A DNA stretch of 49,565 bases from an uncultured Mollicutes bacterium (lineage in GTDB: Bacteria; Bacillota_I; Bacilli_A; ML615J-28; CAG-313): positions 1 through 49,565 of the forward strand of contig UQBM01000014.1 of the NCBI GenBank assembly GCA_900539265.1, written 5' to 3'. Below, in pieces: positions 16,811-25,492 of this stretch. The notes under the pieces were generated by a model, which saw only the letters and a program-made list of their open reading frames with translations, had not been told where the DNA came from and ran no database searches. Position numbers and translations under genes: made by a program. The first letter of the stretch is position 1. Each line of letters opens with the position of its first letter.

Positions 16811-17377
16811 TTCTTGGTTTTTCTTAGTGGTAGAAGAATTCTTTTTTGAAATGATTTTGGATTTTGCATTAGAAGTAGCAACCTCAATAATCTTTTTCTT
16901 TTTAGTTTTTCTTTGAGGAGAGCGAATTCGTCCTCTTCTTAAAAAATTGTAAATAGTACTGCGCGATGCTTCAACGCCATATTGTTCTTGACATATTCTA
17001 GCAAATTCACTAAAATTTGTACCACGATATTCTCTTCGATATAGTTTACAAATAAAAGTACTAACTTCTGTGTCATACGTATTATATGGTTTGTAGTTTT
17101 TATTTTTATGAACAACACCTTCAGTACCTTCATTTAATACTTGGCGTTTTAGGTTTCTAACTTGTCTTGTTGTAATATTAAGTTTTTTTGCAGCCTCAGT
17201 GCCATTAATTTCGCCAAGTAATAATTTTTTAATAACTCTAAGTTTTTTTCTTTCGCCTTTTGATAGTTTCTTTTTAGGTTTCTCATCAAGAAAAGCAAGC
17301 GGATTGTTCTGTTCGCTATTTTCTTCTACAGGTAGTTCTTGAGCAGCTAGTATATTTTGAGTTTCTTGTTCTGCCAT
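16796..17377 (-). CDS. Helix-turn-helix protein resembling an ISNCY-type transposase DNA-binding region
   Basis: A 193-aa protein with an acidic N-terminus. A first HTH (about 38-85) matches the style of ISNCY-type transposases (GEINGTEAAKKLNITTRQVRNLKRQV), followed by GTEGVVHKNKN. A second winged-helix-like segment (about 100-155) includes ASRSTIYNFLRRGRIRSPQ. The Lys/Ser/Asn-rich tail is low complexity. No DDE catalytic domain is present, and no broken remainder or terminal repeats lie next to it. It has a good ribosome site and a strong promoter, so it looks like a maintained DNA-binding protein derived from a transposase rather than a fresh relic. Its target is unknown. Confidence 0.7.
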   Translation of the reverse strand: MAEQETQNILAAQELPVEENSEQNNPLAFLDEKPKKKLSKGERKKLRVIKKLLLGEINGTEAAKKLNITTRQVRNLKRQVLNEGTEGVVHKNKNYKPYNTYDTEVSTFICKLYRREYRGTNFSEFARICQEQYGVEASRSTIYNFLRRGRIRSPQRKTKKKKIIEVATSNAKSKIISKKNSSTTKKNQENSKS

Positions 17378-17400
17378 ATTAACTCTCCTTTCATAATTTT

Positions 17401-17429
17401 ATTATAACATATTAAGCAAATATTATCAA
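17401..17429 (-). promoter_or_regulatory. Promoter of the HTH gene (and perhaps ispG)
   Basis: On the minus strand TTGATA (17429-17424), 17-bp spacer, TATAAT (17406-17401), 24 bp before the start codon. Confidence 0.7.
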
Positions 17430-17536
17430 ATAATTTGAATTGTTTTAATAGGAAAAATTTATATAGCAAAAGGTTTTATTTTTGCAAAAAGCTATAAAAA
17501 AAATATAAAAAATGATATAATAAAAAAGGTGATAAT

Positions 17537-18190
17537 ATGAGTTTAGAAATCTTATACGAAGATAATCATTTAATCGTAGCAATTAAACCAGCTGGAATTT
17601 TATCACAAGAAGATCAAACTAAAGATGCTGATATGCTTACACTTTTAAAATATTATATAAAGGATAAATATAATAAACCAGGAAATGTTTATTTAGGGCT
17701 TGTCCATAGATTAGATAGAATGACAGGTGGAGTAATGGTTTTTGCAAAAACATCAAAAGCTGCCAAAAGATTAAATGAACAAATTGTTAAAAAGGATTTT
17801 TCTAAAAGGTATTATGCAATAGTTGATGGGATAATTGAGACGGGGAATACTCTTAAAAATTATTTAATTAAAGATGAAAAGGAAGTAAGATCTTATATCG
17901 GAAATAGTAATAATGGAAAATTAGCAATATTAGATTATAATGTAATAAAAATATTAAATAATAAAACCCTTCTAGATATCAATCTTATTACAGGAAGACA
18001 CCATCAAATAAGAGTACAATTTTCTCATCTAAAACATCCCTTAGTGGGTGATGTGCTATATGGTGGTAGTCATTATAGTCAATTGATGCTATATGCATAT
18101 GAGATATCTTTTAAACATCCAATTACTAATGATAGGTTAACATTTAGTAAAATTCCAACAAGTAGATTGTGGGATCAATTTTTAAAATAA
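17537..18190 (+). CDS. RluA-family pseudouridine synthase
   Basis: The 217-aa enzyme isomerises uridine to pseudouridine in rRNA or tRNA. The catalytic Asp is in VHRLDRMTGG (about residue 61), with GRHHQIRVQFSH and the HPLVGDVLYGG motif downstream. It lacks the N-terminal S4 domain found in RluD and RluC, and begins directly with the catalytic fold (LEILYEDNHLIVAIKPAG). Which RNA site it modifies cannot be read. TATAAT at 17516-17521 with no obvious -35 box probably starts its message; GGTGAT precedes the ATG. Confidence 0.9.
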   Translation: MSLEILYEDNHLIVAIKPAGILSQEDQTKDADMLTLLKYYIKDKYNKPGNVYLGLVHRLDRMTGGVMVFAKTSKAAKRLNEQIVKKDFSKRYYAIVDGIIETGNTLKNYLIKDEKEVRSYIGNSNNGKLAILDYNVIKILNNKTLLDINLITGRHHQIRVQFSHLKHPLVGDVLYGGSHYSQLMLYAYEISFKHPITNDRLTFSKIPTSRLWDQFLK

Positions 18191-18196
18191 TGTTGC

Positions 18197-18225
18197 TTGC
18201 AAAAATAACAATATTATTATATAAT
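18197..18225 (+). promoter_or_regulatory. Promoter of metK
   Basis: TTGCAA (18197-18202), 17-bp spacer, TATAAT (18220-18225). Only 32 bases separate it from the start codon, so there is no SAM riboswitch or other long leader here. Confidence 0.7.
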
Positions 18226-18257
18226 AACAATGGTAAAAAAGAAAGATTTGGTGAAAT

Positions 18258-19412
18258 ATGGAAAGTAAAAAAATAAATAGAAGAATTTTTACGTCTGAAT
18301 CTGTGACCGAAGGACATCCAGATAAAATTTGTGATCAAATAAGTGATGCTATTTTAGATGATATTTTATCCCAAGATCCAAATTCAAGAGTAGCATGTGA
18401 AGTATGTGCAACAACAGGTTTAGTATTAGTTATGGGCGAAATAACAACAGAAGGGTATTGTGATGTTCAAAAAATAGTTCGTAGTACTGTTGAGGAAATT
18501 GGTTATAACCGTGGTAAATTTGGTTTTGATAGTGAAAATTTAGCAGTATTGGTATCATTAAAGGAACAATCACCAGATATTGCTTTAGGTGTTGATGTTG
18601 ATGGTGCCGGTGATCAAGGAATGATGTTTGGTTATGCATGTAAAGAGACTGAAGAATTGATGCCGATGCCAATTATGCTAGCTCACAAATTGGCTAGACG
18701 TCTTGCTGAAATTAGGAAAAATGGAAGTCATAAGGAATTACGTCCTGATGGTAAGACTCAAGTATCTGTAGAGTATGATGACGATGGAAATGTTTTAAGA
18801 ATTGATACTATTGTTGTTTCTACTCAACATGATGAAGAAGTGTCACAAAATGTTTTACGCAAACTTATAATTGAAGAAGTAATAACTCCTGTTATTCCTA
18901 AACATTTGATAGATAAAAATACCAAAATATATGTTAATCCAACTGGAAGGTTCGTAATTGGTGGTCCTAAAGGAGATTCAGGATTGACTGGACGCAAAAT
19001 CATTGTTGATACCTATGGTGGTTATGCACCTCACGGTGGTGGTTCTTTTAGTGGCAAAGATCCTACTAAAGTAGATCGAAGTGCATCATATATGGCAAGA
19101 TACGTGGCCAAGAATATGGTAGCAGCAGGCTTTGCAGATAGACTACAAATACAATTATCATATGCTATTGGTATTGCAGAGCCAACTTCAATTTGTATAG
19201 AAACTTTTGGTACATCTAAATATAGTGAGAGTACTTTAATCAATATTGTTAAAAATAATTTTGATTTAACACCAAAAGGTATAATTCAAAATCTAAATTT
19301 AAAAAGACCAATATATCGTCAAACTTCAACTTATGGTCATTTTGGCCGAAATGACTTGGATTTACCATGGGAAAAATTAGATAAAGTTGAAGTATTAAAA
19401 AAATATTTATAA
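18258..19412 (+). CDS. metK: S-adenosylmethionine synthetase
   Basis: The 384-aa enzyme makes S-adenosylmethionine from methionine and ATP. Signature segments are FTSESVTEGHPDKICDQISDA, VDGAGDQGMMFGYA, the P-loop-like GGGSFSGKDPTKVDRSA and a C-terminal YGHFGR. Full length. The start at ATG 18258 is preceded by AAAGAAAGATTTGG, a weak ribosome site. No terminator separates it from the GH4 gene 16 bases on, so the two sugar genes may be carried on the metK message. Confidence 0.96.
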   Translation: MESKKINRRIFTSESVTEGHPDKICDQISDAILDDILSQDPNSRVACEVCATTGLVLVMGEITTEGYCDVQKIVRSTVEEIGYNRGKFGFDSENLAVLVSLKEQSPDIALGVDVDGAGDQGMMFGYACKETEELMPMPIMLAHKLARRLAEIRKNGSHKELRPDGKTQVSVEYDDDGNVLRIDTIVVSTQHDEEVSQNVLRKLIIEEVITPVIPKHLIDKNTKIYVNPTGRFVIGGPKGDSGLTGRKIIVDTYGGYAPHGGGSFSGKDPTKVDRSASYMARYVAKNMVAAGFADRLQIQLSYAIGIAEPTSICIETFGTSKYSESTLINIVKNNFDLTPKGIIQNLNLKRPIYRQTSTYGHFGRNDLDLPWEKLDKVEVLKKYL

Positions 19413-19428
19413 AAAATAGGAGTATATT

Positions 19429-20715
19429 ATGAAAATTTGTATTATTGGTGCAGGTAGTACTTATACACCTGAATTAATTGAAGGGATAATCAATAAAAGA
19501 GACTCTCTTCCTGTTAGTGAAATTAGTTTTATGGATATTGATGAAAGAAAACTAAATATTGTTGGTAGTCTTTGTCAAAGAATGATTGTAGCGGCTGGTC
19601 TTAATTGTAAAACTGAATTAGTATTAAATGATTATGAACATGCTCTAAAAGGAGCAGATTTTGTTCTTGCTCAAATTAGAGTTGGAAAGTTACCAGCACG
19701 TGTAAAAGATGAAAAAATCCCCTTAAAGTATGATTTAATTGGCCAAGAGACATGTGGCATTGGTGGAATGTTTAAGGGATTAAGAACAATTCCTGTGATG
19801 ATGAAAATTGTTAAGATGATGGAAAGGTATTGTCCAAATGCTTGGCTTATAAATTTTTCTAACCCATCAGGAATGATTGCTGAGGCTCTTTTAAATTATA
19901 CAAATGTAAAAATGATGGGATTATGCAATGTTCCGATTAATACAATTGATGGCATAAAAAAAAGTATGAATTTACCTAATGCCGAGGTTGAATATATGGG
20001 ACTTAACCATTTTGCTTATATTACTAAAATTGAACAGGATGGTAAAGATTATTTAGAAGATGCATTAGCAGCAGGTATTAATAGTGAATCAATGAAAAAT
20101 ATTCCTGCTAGCGGATTTACTAAAGAACAAATAGAATATATTGGGGCAATTCCAACTAGTTATCTTGAATATTATTATTTTAAAAATAGTAAGTTAGAAA
20201 AATTGAAAAATTCTCCAAAAACTAGAGGAGAAATTTGTATGGAAATTGAAGAAGAATTATTAAAAATTTATCAAGATAATGATTTACATGTAAAACCTGC
20301 ACAACTTTCAAAAAGAGGAGGTGCAAGGTATAGTGAGGTAGCTATATCTTTAGTAGATTCTATTTGGAATGATAAACAAGATGTTCAAGTTGTAAATGTC
20401 TTAAATAAAGGTGCAATCGATTTTTTAGATGATAATGATGCAGTTGAAGTAAGAGCAATTATTGGTAAAGATGGTGCCAAAACTTTGCCAATTAAAGGAC
20501 AAGTCAACGATCACATTAAAGAATATATTAGACAATTAAAGGCATATGAAAAACATGCGGTAAAAGCAGCTATTTATGGCGATAAAAAAGAAGCTATGCG
20601 AGCTTTAATGTCAAATCCTCTTGTTGCGGATTTAAAGACAGCTTCAGATTGCTTTGATGAATTGCTTGAGGCACATAAGGATTATTTACCACAATTTTTT
20701 AAGGAAGATAGATAA
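19429..20715 (+). CDS. Glycoside hydrolase family 4, 6-phospho-beta-glucosidase-like
   Basis: A 428-aa NAD+- and Mn2+-dependent glycosidase. The N-terminal Rossmann motif is CIIGAGSTYTPEL. NFSNPSGMIAEAL and the metal-site residues Cys in GLCNVPI and His in GLNHFAYI are in place, as is IGQETCGIGGMFKGLRTIP. The sequence resembles LicH/CelF-type enzymes acting on phosphorylated beta-glucosides, but substrate choice within GH4 is not reliable by eye. It is followed without a gap by a BadF-type sugar kinase. No phosphotransferase gene is nearby, so the phosphorylated disaccharide must come from elsewhere or from the neighbouring kinase. Confidence 0.88.
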   Translation: MKICIIGAGSTYTPELIEGIINKRDSLPVSEISFMDIDERKLNIVGSLCQRMIVAAGLNCKTELVLNDYEHALKGADFVLAQIRVGKLPARVKDEKIPLKYDLIGQETCGIGGMFKGLRTIPVMMKIVKMMERYCPNAWLINFSNPSGMIAEALLNYTNVKMMGLCNVPINTIDGIKKSMNLPNAEVEYMGLNHFAYITKIEQDGKDYLEDALAAGINSESMKNIPASGFTKEQIEYIGAIPTSYLEYYYFKNSKLEKLKNSPKTRGEICMEIEEELLKIYQDNDLHVKPAQLSKRGGARYSEVAISLVDSIWNDKQDVQVVNVLNKGAIDFLDDNDAVEVRAIIGKDGAKTLPIKGQVNDHIKEYIRQLKAYEKHAVKAAIYGDKKEAMRALMSNPLVADLKTASDCFDELLEAHKDYLPQFFKEDR

Positions 20716-21717
20716 ATGAAAAAATTTGTAATTGGTGTGGATGGTGGAAATACCAAAACAGATTATCTATTATACGATACTGAAGGCAATTTTATTGATG
20801 GCATAAGAAGTGGAACGTGTAGTCATGAGGTTCCTAGTGTAGGTGGATTTGATGGAGCTTATAATATTATGAAACTTCGAATAGAAGAATTATTAAGTCA
20901 TAATCATTTATCAATGGACGATATTTCAGCTGGTGTTTTTGGACTTGCAGGAGTAGATGCACCATTTCAAAAGAAGGCTTTAGAAGAAGTAGTAAAAAAA
21001 ATAGGATTTAAAAAATTTGTTGTTGTAAATGATGGTTTTTTAGGTATTAAGGCTGCTTCAAAAACTGGTACAGGGGTATGCTCAATCAATGGAACAGGTA
21101 CAGTAAATGTTGGTATTGATGAAGAGGGGAATTGGATGCAAATAGGTGGCATTGGCTATGTTGCTGGTGATGAAGGCGGAGGTGCATATCTTGCAAGAGC
21201 TGCTGTGAGAACTGCTTTTGACGAGTGTTTTCGTTTTGGACCTCAATCTTTAATTACAAAAGATGTTTTCAAAATGTATGGAATTGATGATAAGAAGGAT
21301 TTTAGCAATGCAATAGTGTCTAAAAAAATAGATTCCACTTTTCTCATCAAATCTTTATTTAATAGAGCTAATCAAAAGGATTTGCCATCTATTAAAATAT
21401 TACAAGATTCTGGAGAAAATATGGGAAAGTCAATTGCTGGCGTTATTGCTGAAATTAATATTAAGGAACCAATTCAAATTATTCTTGCAGGTTCTGTTTG
21501 GGCAAAAGCTACAAATAATGAAATGTTAAAAAAGTTTAAAGAAGTTGTGATAACCTTAACAAAAAAAAGATGCGATTTTATTGTATTAAATGAATCTCCA
21601 GTTATGGGAGCAATTCTTTGGGCTTTAGAACTTGCCAATGAAAAACTTCCTGATTTAGATTTAAAAAATAAAGTTATTAATAGCATTAATAATTATCAAA
21701 ACAGTTTAATTAAGTAA
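20716..21717 (+). CDS. BadF/BadG-type ATPase, probable N-acetylglucosamine kinase
   Basis: A 333-aa ASKHA-fold kinase. Phosphate-binding loop GVDGGNTKTDYLLYD at the N-terminus, then GLAGVDAP, VNDGFLGIKA, INGTGTVNVG and GYVAGDEGGGAYLA. These features fit the N-acetylglucosamine kinase branch rather than the benzoyl-CoA reductase activators, which carry iron-sulfur Cys absent here. The ATG follows the GH4 stop immediately (TAAATG). The pair suggests use of an amino-sugar or beta-glucoside disaccharide. A terminator follows. Confidence 0.82.
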   Translation: MKKFVIGVDGGNTKTDYLLYDTEGNFIDGIRSGTCSHEVPSVGGFDGAYNIMKLRIEELLSHNHLSMDDISAGVFGLAGVDAPFQKKALEEVVKKIGFKKFVVVNDGFLGIKAASKTGTGVCSINGTGTVNVGIDEEGNWMQIGGIGYVAGDEGGGAYLARAAVRTAFDECFRFGPQSLITKDVFKMYGIDDKKDFSNAIVSKKIDSTFLIKSLFNRANQKDLPSIKILQDSGENMGKSIAGVIAEINIKEPIQIILAGSVWAKATNNEMLKKFKEVVITLTKKRCDFIVLNESPVMGAILWALELANEKLPDLDLKNKVINSINNYQNSLIK

Positions 21718-21718
21718 G

Positions 21719-21746
21719 GTAGATGTGTATATCATCTACTTTTTTA
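21719..21746 (+). terminator. Terminator after the sugar kinase gene
   Basis: GTAGATG (21719-21725) and CATCTAC (21733-21739) with a 7-base loop, then six Ts. Confidence 0.85.
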
Positions 21747-21775
21747 GTTAAATTTCATCTTTAAAAATACTTTTC

Positions 21776-21804
21776 TTGAAAAAAAAAAGCTTTTTTGATA
21801 TAAT
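21776..21804 (+). promoter_or_regulatory. Promoter of argS
   Basis: TTGAAA (21776-21781), 17-bp spacer, TATAAT (21799-21804). The leader is about 40 bases, too short for a T-box. Confidence 0.75.
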
Positions 21805-21845
21805 AAATTAGCATATAATGGATAAAAATATAAATGGTGATAAAT

Positions 21846-23507
21846 ATGTTAAATGAATTAAAAGAACTCATTAAAAAAGGAATTTTTGACGCAGTAGCAA
21901 ATCTTGGATATATAGATGAAAATGCGATTAAAAATAAAGAAGATATTATTCTTGAAATTCCAAAAGATAAAGAGTATGGTGATTATTCAACTAATACTGC
22001 AATGCGTCTTGCCAAAATTGCTAAAAAAAGACCATTGGAAATTGCAAATGAAATAGTTTCTAAACTTAATTGGAAGAAATTAAATTTATCTAATGTTGAA
22101 ATTGCAGGACCAGGTTTTATTAATTTAACAATTGATAAAAAATATTTATTAAAGATAATTTTAAAAATAAATAAAGAAAAAGAAAATTATGGAAATTCTA
22201 ACTTTGGTAAAAATGAAAAAGTCTGTTTAGAATTTGTATCAGCTAATCCAACGGGATATCTGCATGTAGGTCATGGAAGAGGTGCAGCTTATGGTGATTC
22301 CTTGGCAAGAATTATGAAGAAAGTAGGTTATGATGTTCATAAGGAACATTATGTTAATGATGCTGGTAATCAAATTACAAATATGGCTTATAGTGTATAT
22401 GAACGTTATAAAGAACTATATGGCTTTGATATTGAAATGAAAGATGACTACTATTTTGGAAAGGAAATTATTCAAGTTGCAAAAGATATTAAAGATGCAT
22501 ACAATGATAAATTTTTAAATAATTTTGATCTTGATTTTTTTAAATCATATGGAACTATAAAGCTTTTAAATAATTTAAAAAAAGATTTAGAAAAATTTAA
22601 TGTTGAGTTCGATACATGGTTTAGTGAAAAAAGTTTATATGAAACAAAAGAAGTAGAAAATATTCTTATTCATTTAAATAATAAAGGTTTTACTTATCAA
22701 AAAGATGGAGCGTTGTGGCTTAAGACGACAGATTATGGAGATGAAAAAGATCGGGTCATCATTAAATCAGATGGTAGTTATACTTATTTATTACCAGATA
22801 TTGCTTATCATGCAAATAAATTGTCAAGAGGTTATAATCATTTAATTGATGTTTTAGGAGCCGATCATCATGGTTATATTAATCGATTAAAAGCTGCCGT
22901 TTCAATGGTTGGTGGAAATTCAAATCTAATTGATGTTGAAATCTTACAGATGGTAAGGGTCATTGAAAATGGAATAGAAGTTAAAATGAGCAAAAGAAGT
23001 GGTAAAGCAATCACGTTAGTTGACTTAATCGATGATGTGGGAACTGATGCTTTAAGATATTTTTATGTTGCAAAATCTCTCAGTACGCATATGGATTTAG
23101 ATCTGAATTTAATGAAACAAAAATCTAATGATAATCCTGTTTTTTATGCGCAATATGCGTATGCAAGAATTTGTAGTATTTTTAAAAATGCAAAAGATAA
23201 TGGGATTGACTTTAGACCTGTAGAGGAATTTAATGAGATAGATGTTGATAGTGTCAATGATATTTGTTTAGTATTACTTCAATATCCTAATGTTTTATTA
23301 GAGGTTGCTGAAAAACGACTTGTTCATAAGTTAACACACTATATTGATGAACTTGCTTACCAACTTCATAGTTATTATAATGATCAAAAAGTTATAACAG
23401 ATAATAAACAACTCGTTATGGAAAAATTAACAGTTTTATTAGCGATAAAAATAGTTTTAAAGGATTCGTTGACATTAATTGGGGTTAGTACACCAGAAAA
23501 AATGTAA
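21846..23507 (+). CDS. argS: Arginyl-tRNA synthetase
   Basis: A 553-aa class I synthetase charging tRNA-Arg. The N-terminal Add-1 domain (about 1-105) precedes the catalytic core with PTGYLHVGHGRGAAYGDSL (HIGH-type HVGH) and KMSKRSGK; the C-terminal 120 residues form the DALR anticodon-binding domain. An upstream in-frame ATG at 21834 contains the ribosome site GGTGAT, so ATG 21846 is the better start. A tRNA-Arg gene lies just downstream on the opposite strand. Confidence 0.95.
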   Translation: MLNELKELIKKGIFDAVANLGYIDENAIKNKEDIILEIPKDKEYGDYSTNTAMRLAKIAKKRPLEIANEIVSKLNWKKLNLSNVEIAGPGFINLTIDKKYLLKIILKINKEKENYGNSNFGKNEKVCLEFVSANPTGYLHVGHGRGAAYGDSLARIMKKVGYDVHKEHYVNDAGNQITNMAYSVYERYKELYGFDIEMKDDYYFGKEIIQVAKDIKDAYNDKFLNNFDLDFFKSYGTIKLLNNLKKDLEKFNVEFDTWFSEKSLYETKEVENILIHLNNKGFTYQKDGALWLKTTDYGDEKDRVIIKSDGSYTYLLPDIAYHANKLSRGYNHLIDVLGADHHGYINRLKAAVSMVGGNSNLIDVEILQMVRVIENGIEVKMSKRSGKAITLVDLIDDVGTDALRYFYVAKSLSTHMDLDLNLMKQKSNDNPVFYAQYAYARICSIFKNAKDNGIDFRPVEEFNEIDVDSVNDICLVLLQYPNVLLEVAEKRLVHKLTHYIDELAYQLHSYYNDQKVITDNKQLVMEKLTVLLAIKIVLKDSLTLIGVSTPEKM

Positions 23508-23513
23508 AAAAAT

Positions 23514-23543
23514 AAGCATTCAGTCATTTGAATGCTTTATTTC
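23514..23543 (+). terminator. Terminator after argS
   Basis: AAGCATTCA (23514-23522) and TGAATGCTT (23529-23537) form a perfect 9-bp stem with 6-base loop and T-rich tail. Confidence 0.8.
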
Positions 23544-23546
23544 CAT

Positions 23547-23621
23547 TGGTGCCCTTAAAAGGAATCGAACCTTTATCACAAGAATCGGAATCTTGTATTT
23601 TATCCATTAAACTATAAGGAC
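23547..23621 (-). tRNA. tRNA-Arg (anticodon CCG)
   Basis: 75 nt with encoded CCA. Acceptor GTCCTTA pairs with TAAGGGC, discriminator A. The anticodon arm is CAAGA, loop TTCCGAT, TCTTG, giving CCG, which reads CGG. The T arm is AAAGG, TTCGATT, CCTTT. It is convergent with argS, whose product charges it. Confidence 0.93.
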
Positions 23622-23690
23622 ATATATTAATTATATCATAAAATTATAAAAAATAAAAAGATTTAACTTAAAAAACGATATAGTAAAAAC

Positions 23691-23719
23691 TTGAAAAAAA
23701 AAGAAAAATATGGTATAAT
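23691..23719 (+). promoter_or_regulatory. Promoter of the yggS-sepF-ylmH-ileS-deoC-deoD run
   Basis: TTGAAA (23691-23696), 17-bp spacer, TATAAT (23714-23719). The TTG of this -35 box is also an in-frame potential start codon for yggS, which the promoter reading makes unlikely. Confidence 0.75.
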
Positions 23720-23747
23720 ACAAGAAATATGTGAAGAAGGTGAGAAT

Positions 23748-24407
23748 ATGTCTGCAGTGGTACAACTTGCAAAAATTAAAGATACTATTAAAGATTACCC
23801 TAATGTTAGAATTGTTGCCGCAACTAAATATTTTGATATTGACAAAACAAAAGAAATCATAGATGCAGGAATTAAGGATATTGGGGAAAATCGTAAAGAT
23901 ACTTTTTTAGCAAAATATGAAGCCTTTAAAGATTTAGGCATAACTTGGCATTATTTCGGAGTTATTAAGATACCACCTAAATTATCACCTAGTTTTATTG
24001 ATAGTATTGATTTTCTTCATTCATTAGACTCAATTGATCTTGCAAATGCTATTAATAAAGTTAGAAAAAAAACAGAACCATTAAAATGTTTTATACAAGT
24101 AAATTTATCTAATAATGCTAATAAAACAGGCCTTAATGAAACAAGGGTTATTCCTTTTATTAAAAGTTTAGCAAAATATGAAAAAATTAAAGTGGTGGGA
24201 TTAATGACTATTGCAACCTATACTTTTGATGATGAAGTTTTAGAAAATTGTTTTAAAACTTTAAAAGAATTACAAACTGAAGTACAAGCTTTAAATCTTC
24301 CATATGCTCCATGTACAGAATTATCAATGGGAATGAGTAACGATTATAAACTTGCGGTTAAATATGGGGCAACAATGATTAGAATCGGTACCCTATTATC
24401 AAAATAA
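23748..24407 (+). CDS. yggS: YggS/PROSC-family pyridoxal phosphate homeostasis protein
   Basis: A 219-aa PLP-binding TIM-barrel protein. The PLP lysine is in VAATKYF. GIKDIGENR, WHYFGVIK and the C-terminal ELSMGMSNDYKLAVKYG and MIRIGTLL motifs are family-typical. The family buffers cytosolic PLP and has no established catalytic activity. ATG 23748 is preceded by GAAGGTGAG and is chosen over a TTG 57 bases upstream that belongs to the promoter. In Bacilli this gene (ylmE) heads the division-associated ylm cluster, as it does here. Confidence 0.9.
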   Translation: MSAVVQLAKIKDTIKDYPNVRIVAATKYFDIDKTKEIIDAGIKDIGENRKDTFLAKYEAFKDLGITWHYFGVIKIPPKLSPSFIDSIDFLHSLDSIDLANAINKVRKKTEPLKCFIQVNLSNNANKTGLNETRVIPFIKSLAKYEKIKVVGLMTIATYTFDDEVLENCFKTLKELQTEVQALNLPYAPCTELSMGMSNDYKLAVKYGATMIRIGTLLSK

Positions 24408-24423
24408 AATTAGGAGATAGACT

Positions 24424-24756
24424 ATGTTTGGAAAACGAAAAAAACAAGAAAGAAAAATAGGCTCAGCTTTTGATCGGTTGTTAAATTACACTTTCAAGAA
24501 AGATGAAGATATGAATACGCAATTATTGGATTTAGCTGATATCGTTATTAATAATAGGCCATTACTTGCTAATTTTGAAGAAATTACGAGTATTGGTGAA
24601 GTAAATCATGCTATATCCTTTTTATCCGGAGTTGTATATGCGTTAGATGGATCTGTATATCGACTTGGAGATGAAACAAGATTATTTGCAACAGGAAAAG
24701 CCTTTGAAGATGGTACTTTAAAAAAATATATTAAAGATTTTGGAATTGATGAATAA
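24424..24756 (+). CDS. sepF: Cell division protein SepF
   Basis: A 110-aa protein; SepF polymerises and tethers FtsZ to the membrane. The N-terminus MFGKRKKQERK is basic; it could form a short membrane-binding helix but is less amphipathic than in B. subtilis. The core (about 30-105) has LADIVINNRPLLANFEE, AISFLSGVVYALDGSVYRLG and LFATGK, matching the SepF beta-fold. It is shorter than B. subtilis SepF because the linker is reduced. Spacing to ylmH is two bases. Confidence 0.88.
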   Translation: MFGKRKKQERKIGSAFDRLLNYTFKKDEDMNTQLLDLADIVINNRPLLANFEEITSIGEVNHAISFLSGVVYALDGSVYRLGDETRLFATGKAFEDGTLKKYIKDFGIDE

Positions 24757-24758
24757 AA

Positions 24759-25484
24759 ATGCTAAATCGATTAAATGATTATTATCAAGAAGCTTTAGAT
24801 GGGAAAATAGTTTTAACAAAATTTTTAGATTTAGCTGAAATAAGTCAAATAAAGCATCTTGAAAAAAAGGGAGTTAAAGTCTATTTTGAAGGTGGCTATG
24901 ATGGTGCTGAACGTCTAAGAGCAATCATTCAAAGGTATGATTATGAAAAACCTGATTTTGCAGATTACAAAATAAAGATATATGGTGCTACATATAATAA
25001 AAATTATAAGGAAATTGGGCATAGAAATGTACTTGGAAGTATTATGAGTTTAGGAATTGAGCGTAATACTTTTGGCGATATTTATATTGTGGATAATCAT
25101 ATTTTTCTTTTTATTACTGAAGAAATTGAAAAATATTTGATTAATAATATCCCAACTATTAATAATCAAAAAATTGATTTTAAACAAGTTAATAATTTTT
25201 TTAATTTCTATCCCAATGATGATATAACTAAAATAATAAATGTTGCTAGTTTAAGATTAGATGCAATTATTGCAAGAACACTTAATATTAGTAGAAATAA
25301 AGCAACAGAAATTATAGAAAGTAAAATGGTTTCTATTAATCATATAATATGTGAAGATATTACACGAAAATGTAATATTGGTGAAATTATAAGTATCCGT
25401 AAATTTGGAAGAATTATAATTTTGGAAAATATCAAAACAACCAAAAAAGACCGCCTTGTTATAAAAATTGGCGTAAAACACTAG
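24759..25484 (+). CDS. ylmH: YlmH-type S4-domain RNA-binding protein
   Basis: A 241-aa protein with an N-terminal ribosome-associated domain (about 1-150; FEGGYDGAERLRAII and HRNVLGSIMSLGIERNTFGDI are diagnostic). A C-terminal S4 domain (about 163-230) begins LRLDAIIARTLNISRNKA and contains KMVSINH. Relatives of YlmH act in rescue of stalled ribosomes. The ylmG and divIVA genes that often flank ylmH in Bacilli are missing, and ileS follows after eight bases. Confidence 0.88.
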   Translation: MLNRLNDYYQEALDGKIVLTKFLDLAEISQIKHLEKKGVKVYFEGGYDGAERLRAIIQRYDYEKPDFADYKIKIYGATYNKNYKEIGHRNVLGSIMSLGIERNTFGDIYIVDNHIFLFITEEIEKYLINNIPTINNQKIDFKQVNNFFNFYPNDDITKIINVASLRLDAIIARTLNISRNKATEIIESKMVSINHIICEDITRKCNIGEIISIRKFGRIIILENIKTTKKDRLVIKIGVKH

Positions 25485-25492
25485 GAGAGTTT

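Noticed and set aside
16796..17377. A complete insertion sequence
   Set aside because: No catalytic domain, terminal inverted repeats or target duplications were seen around the HTH gene.
18191..18257. A SAM riboswitch in front of metK
   Set aside because: The gap is only 67 bases, with a promoter inside it; no aptamer can fit.
23691..23747. A TTG that would extend yggS by 19 codons
   Set aside because: The TTG is the first part of a TTGAAA -35 box with a TATAAT 17 bp downstream, and ATG 23748 has a good ribosome site.
25485..25492. A T-box leader before ileS
   Set aside because: Only eight bases separate ylmH and ileS.
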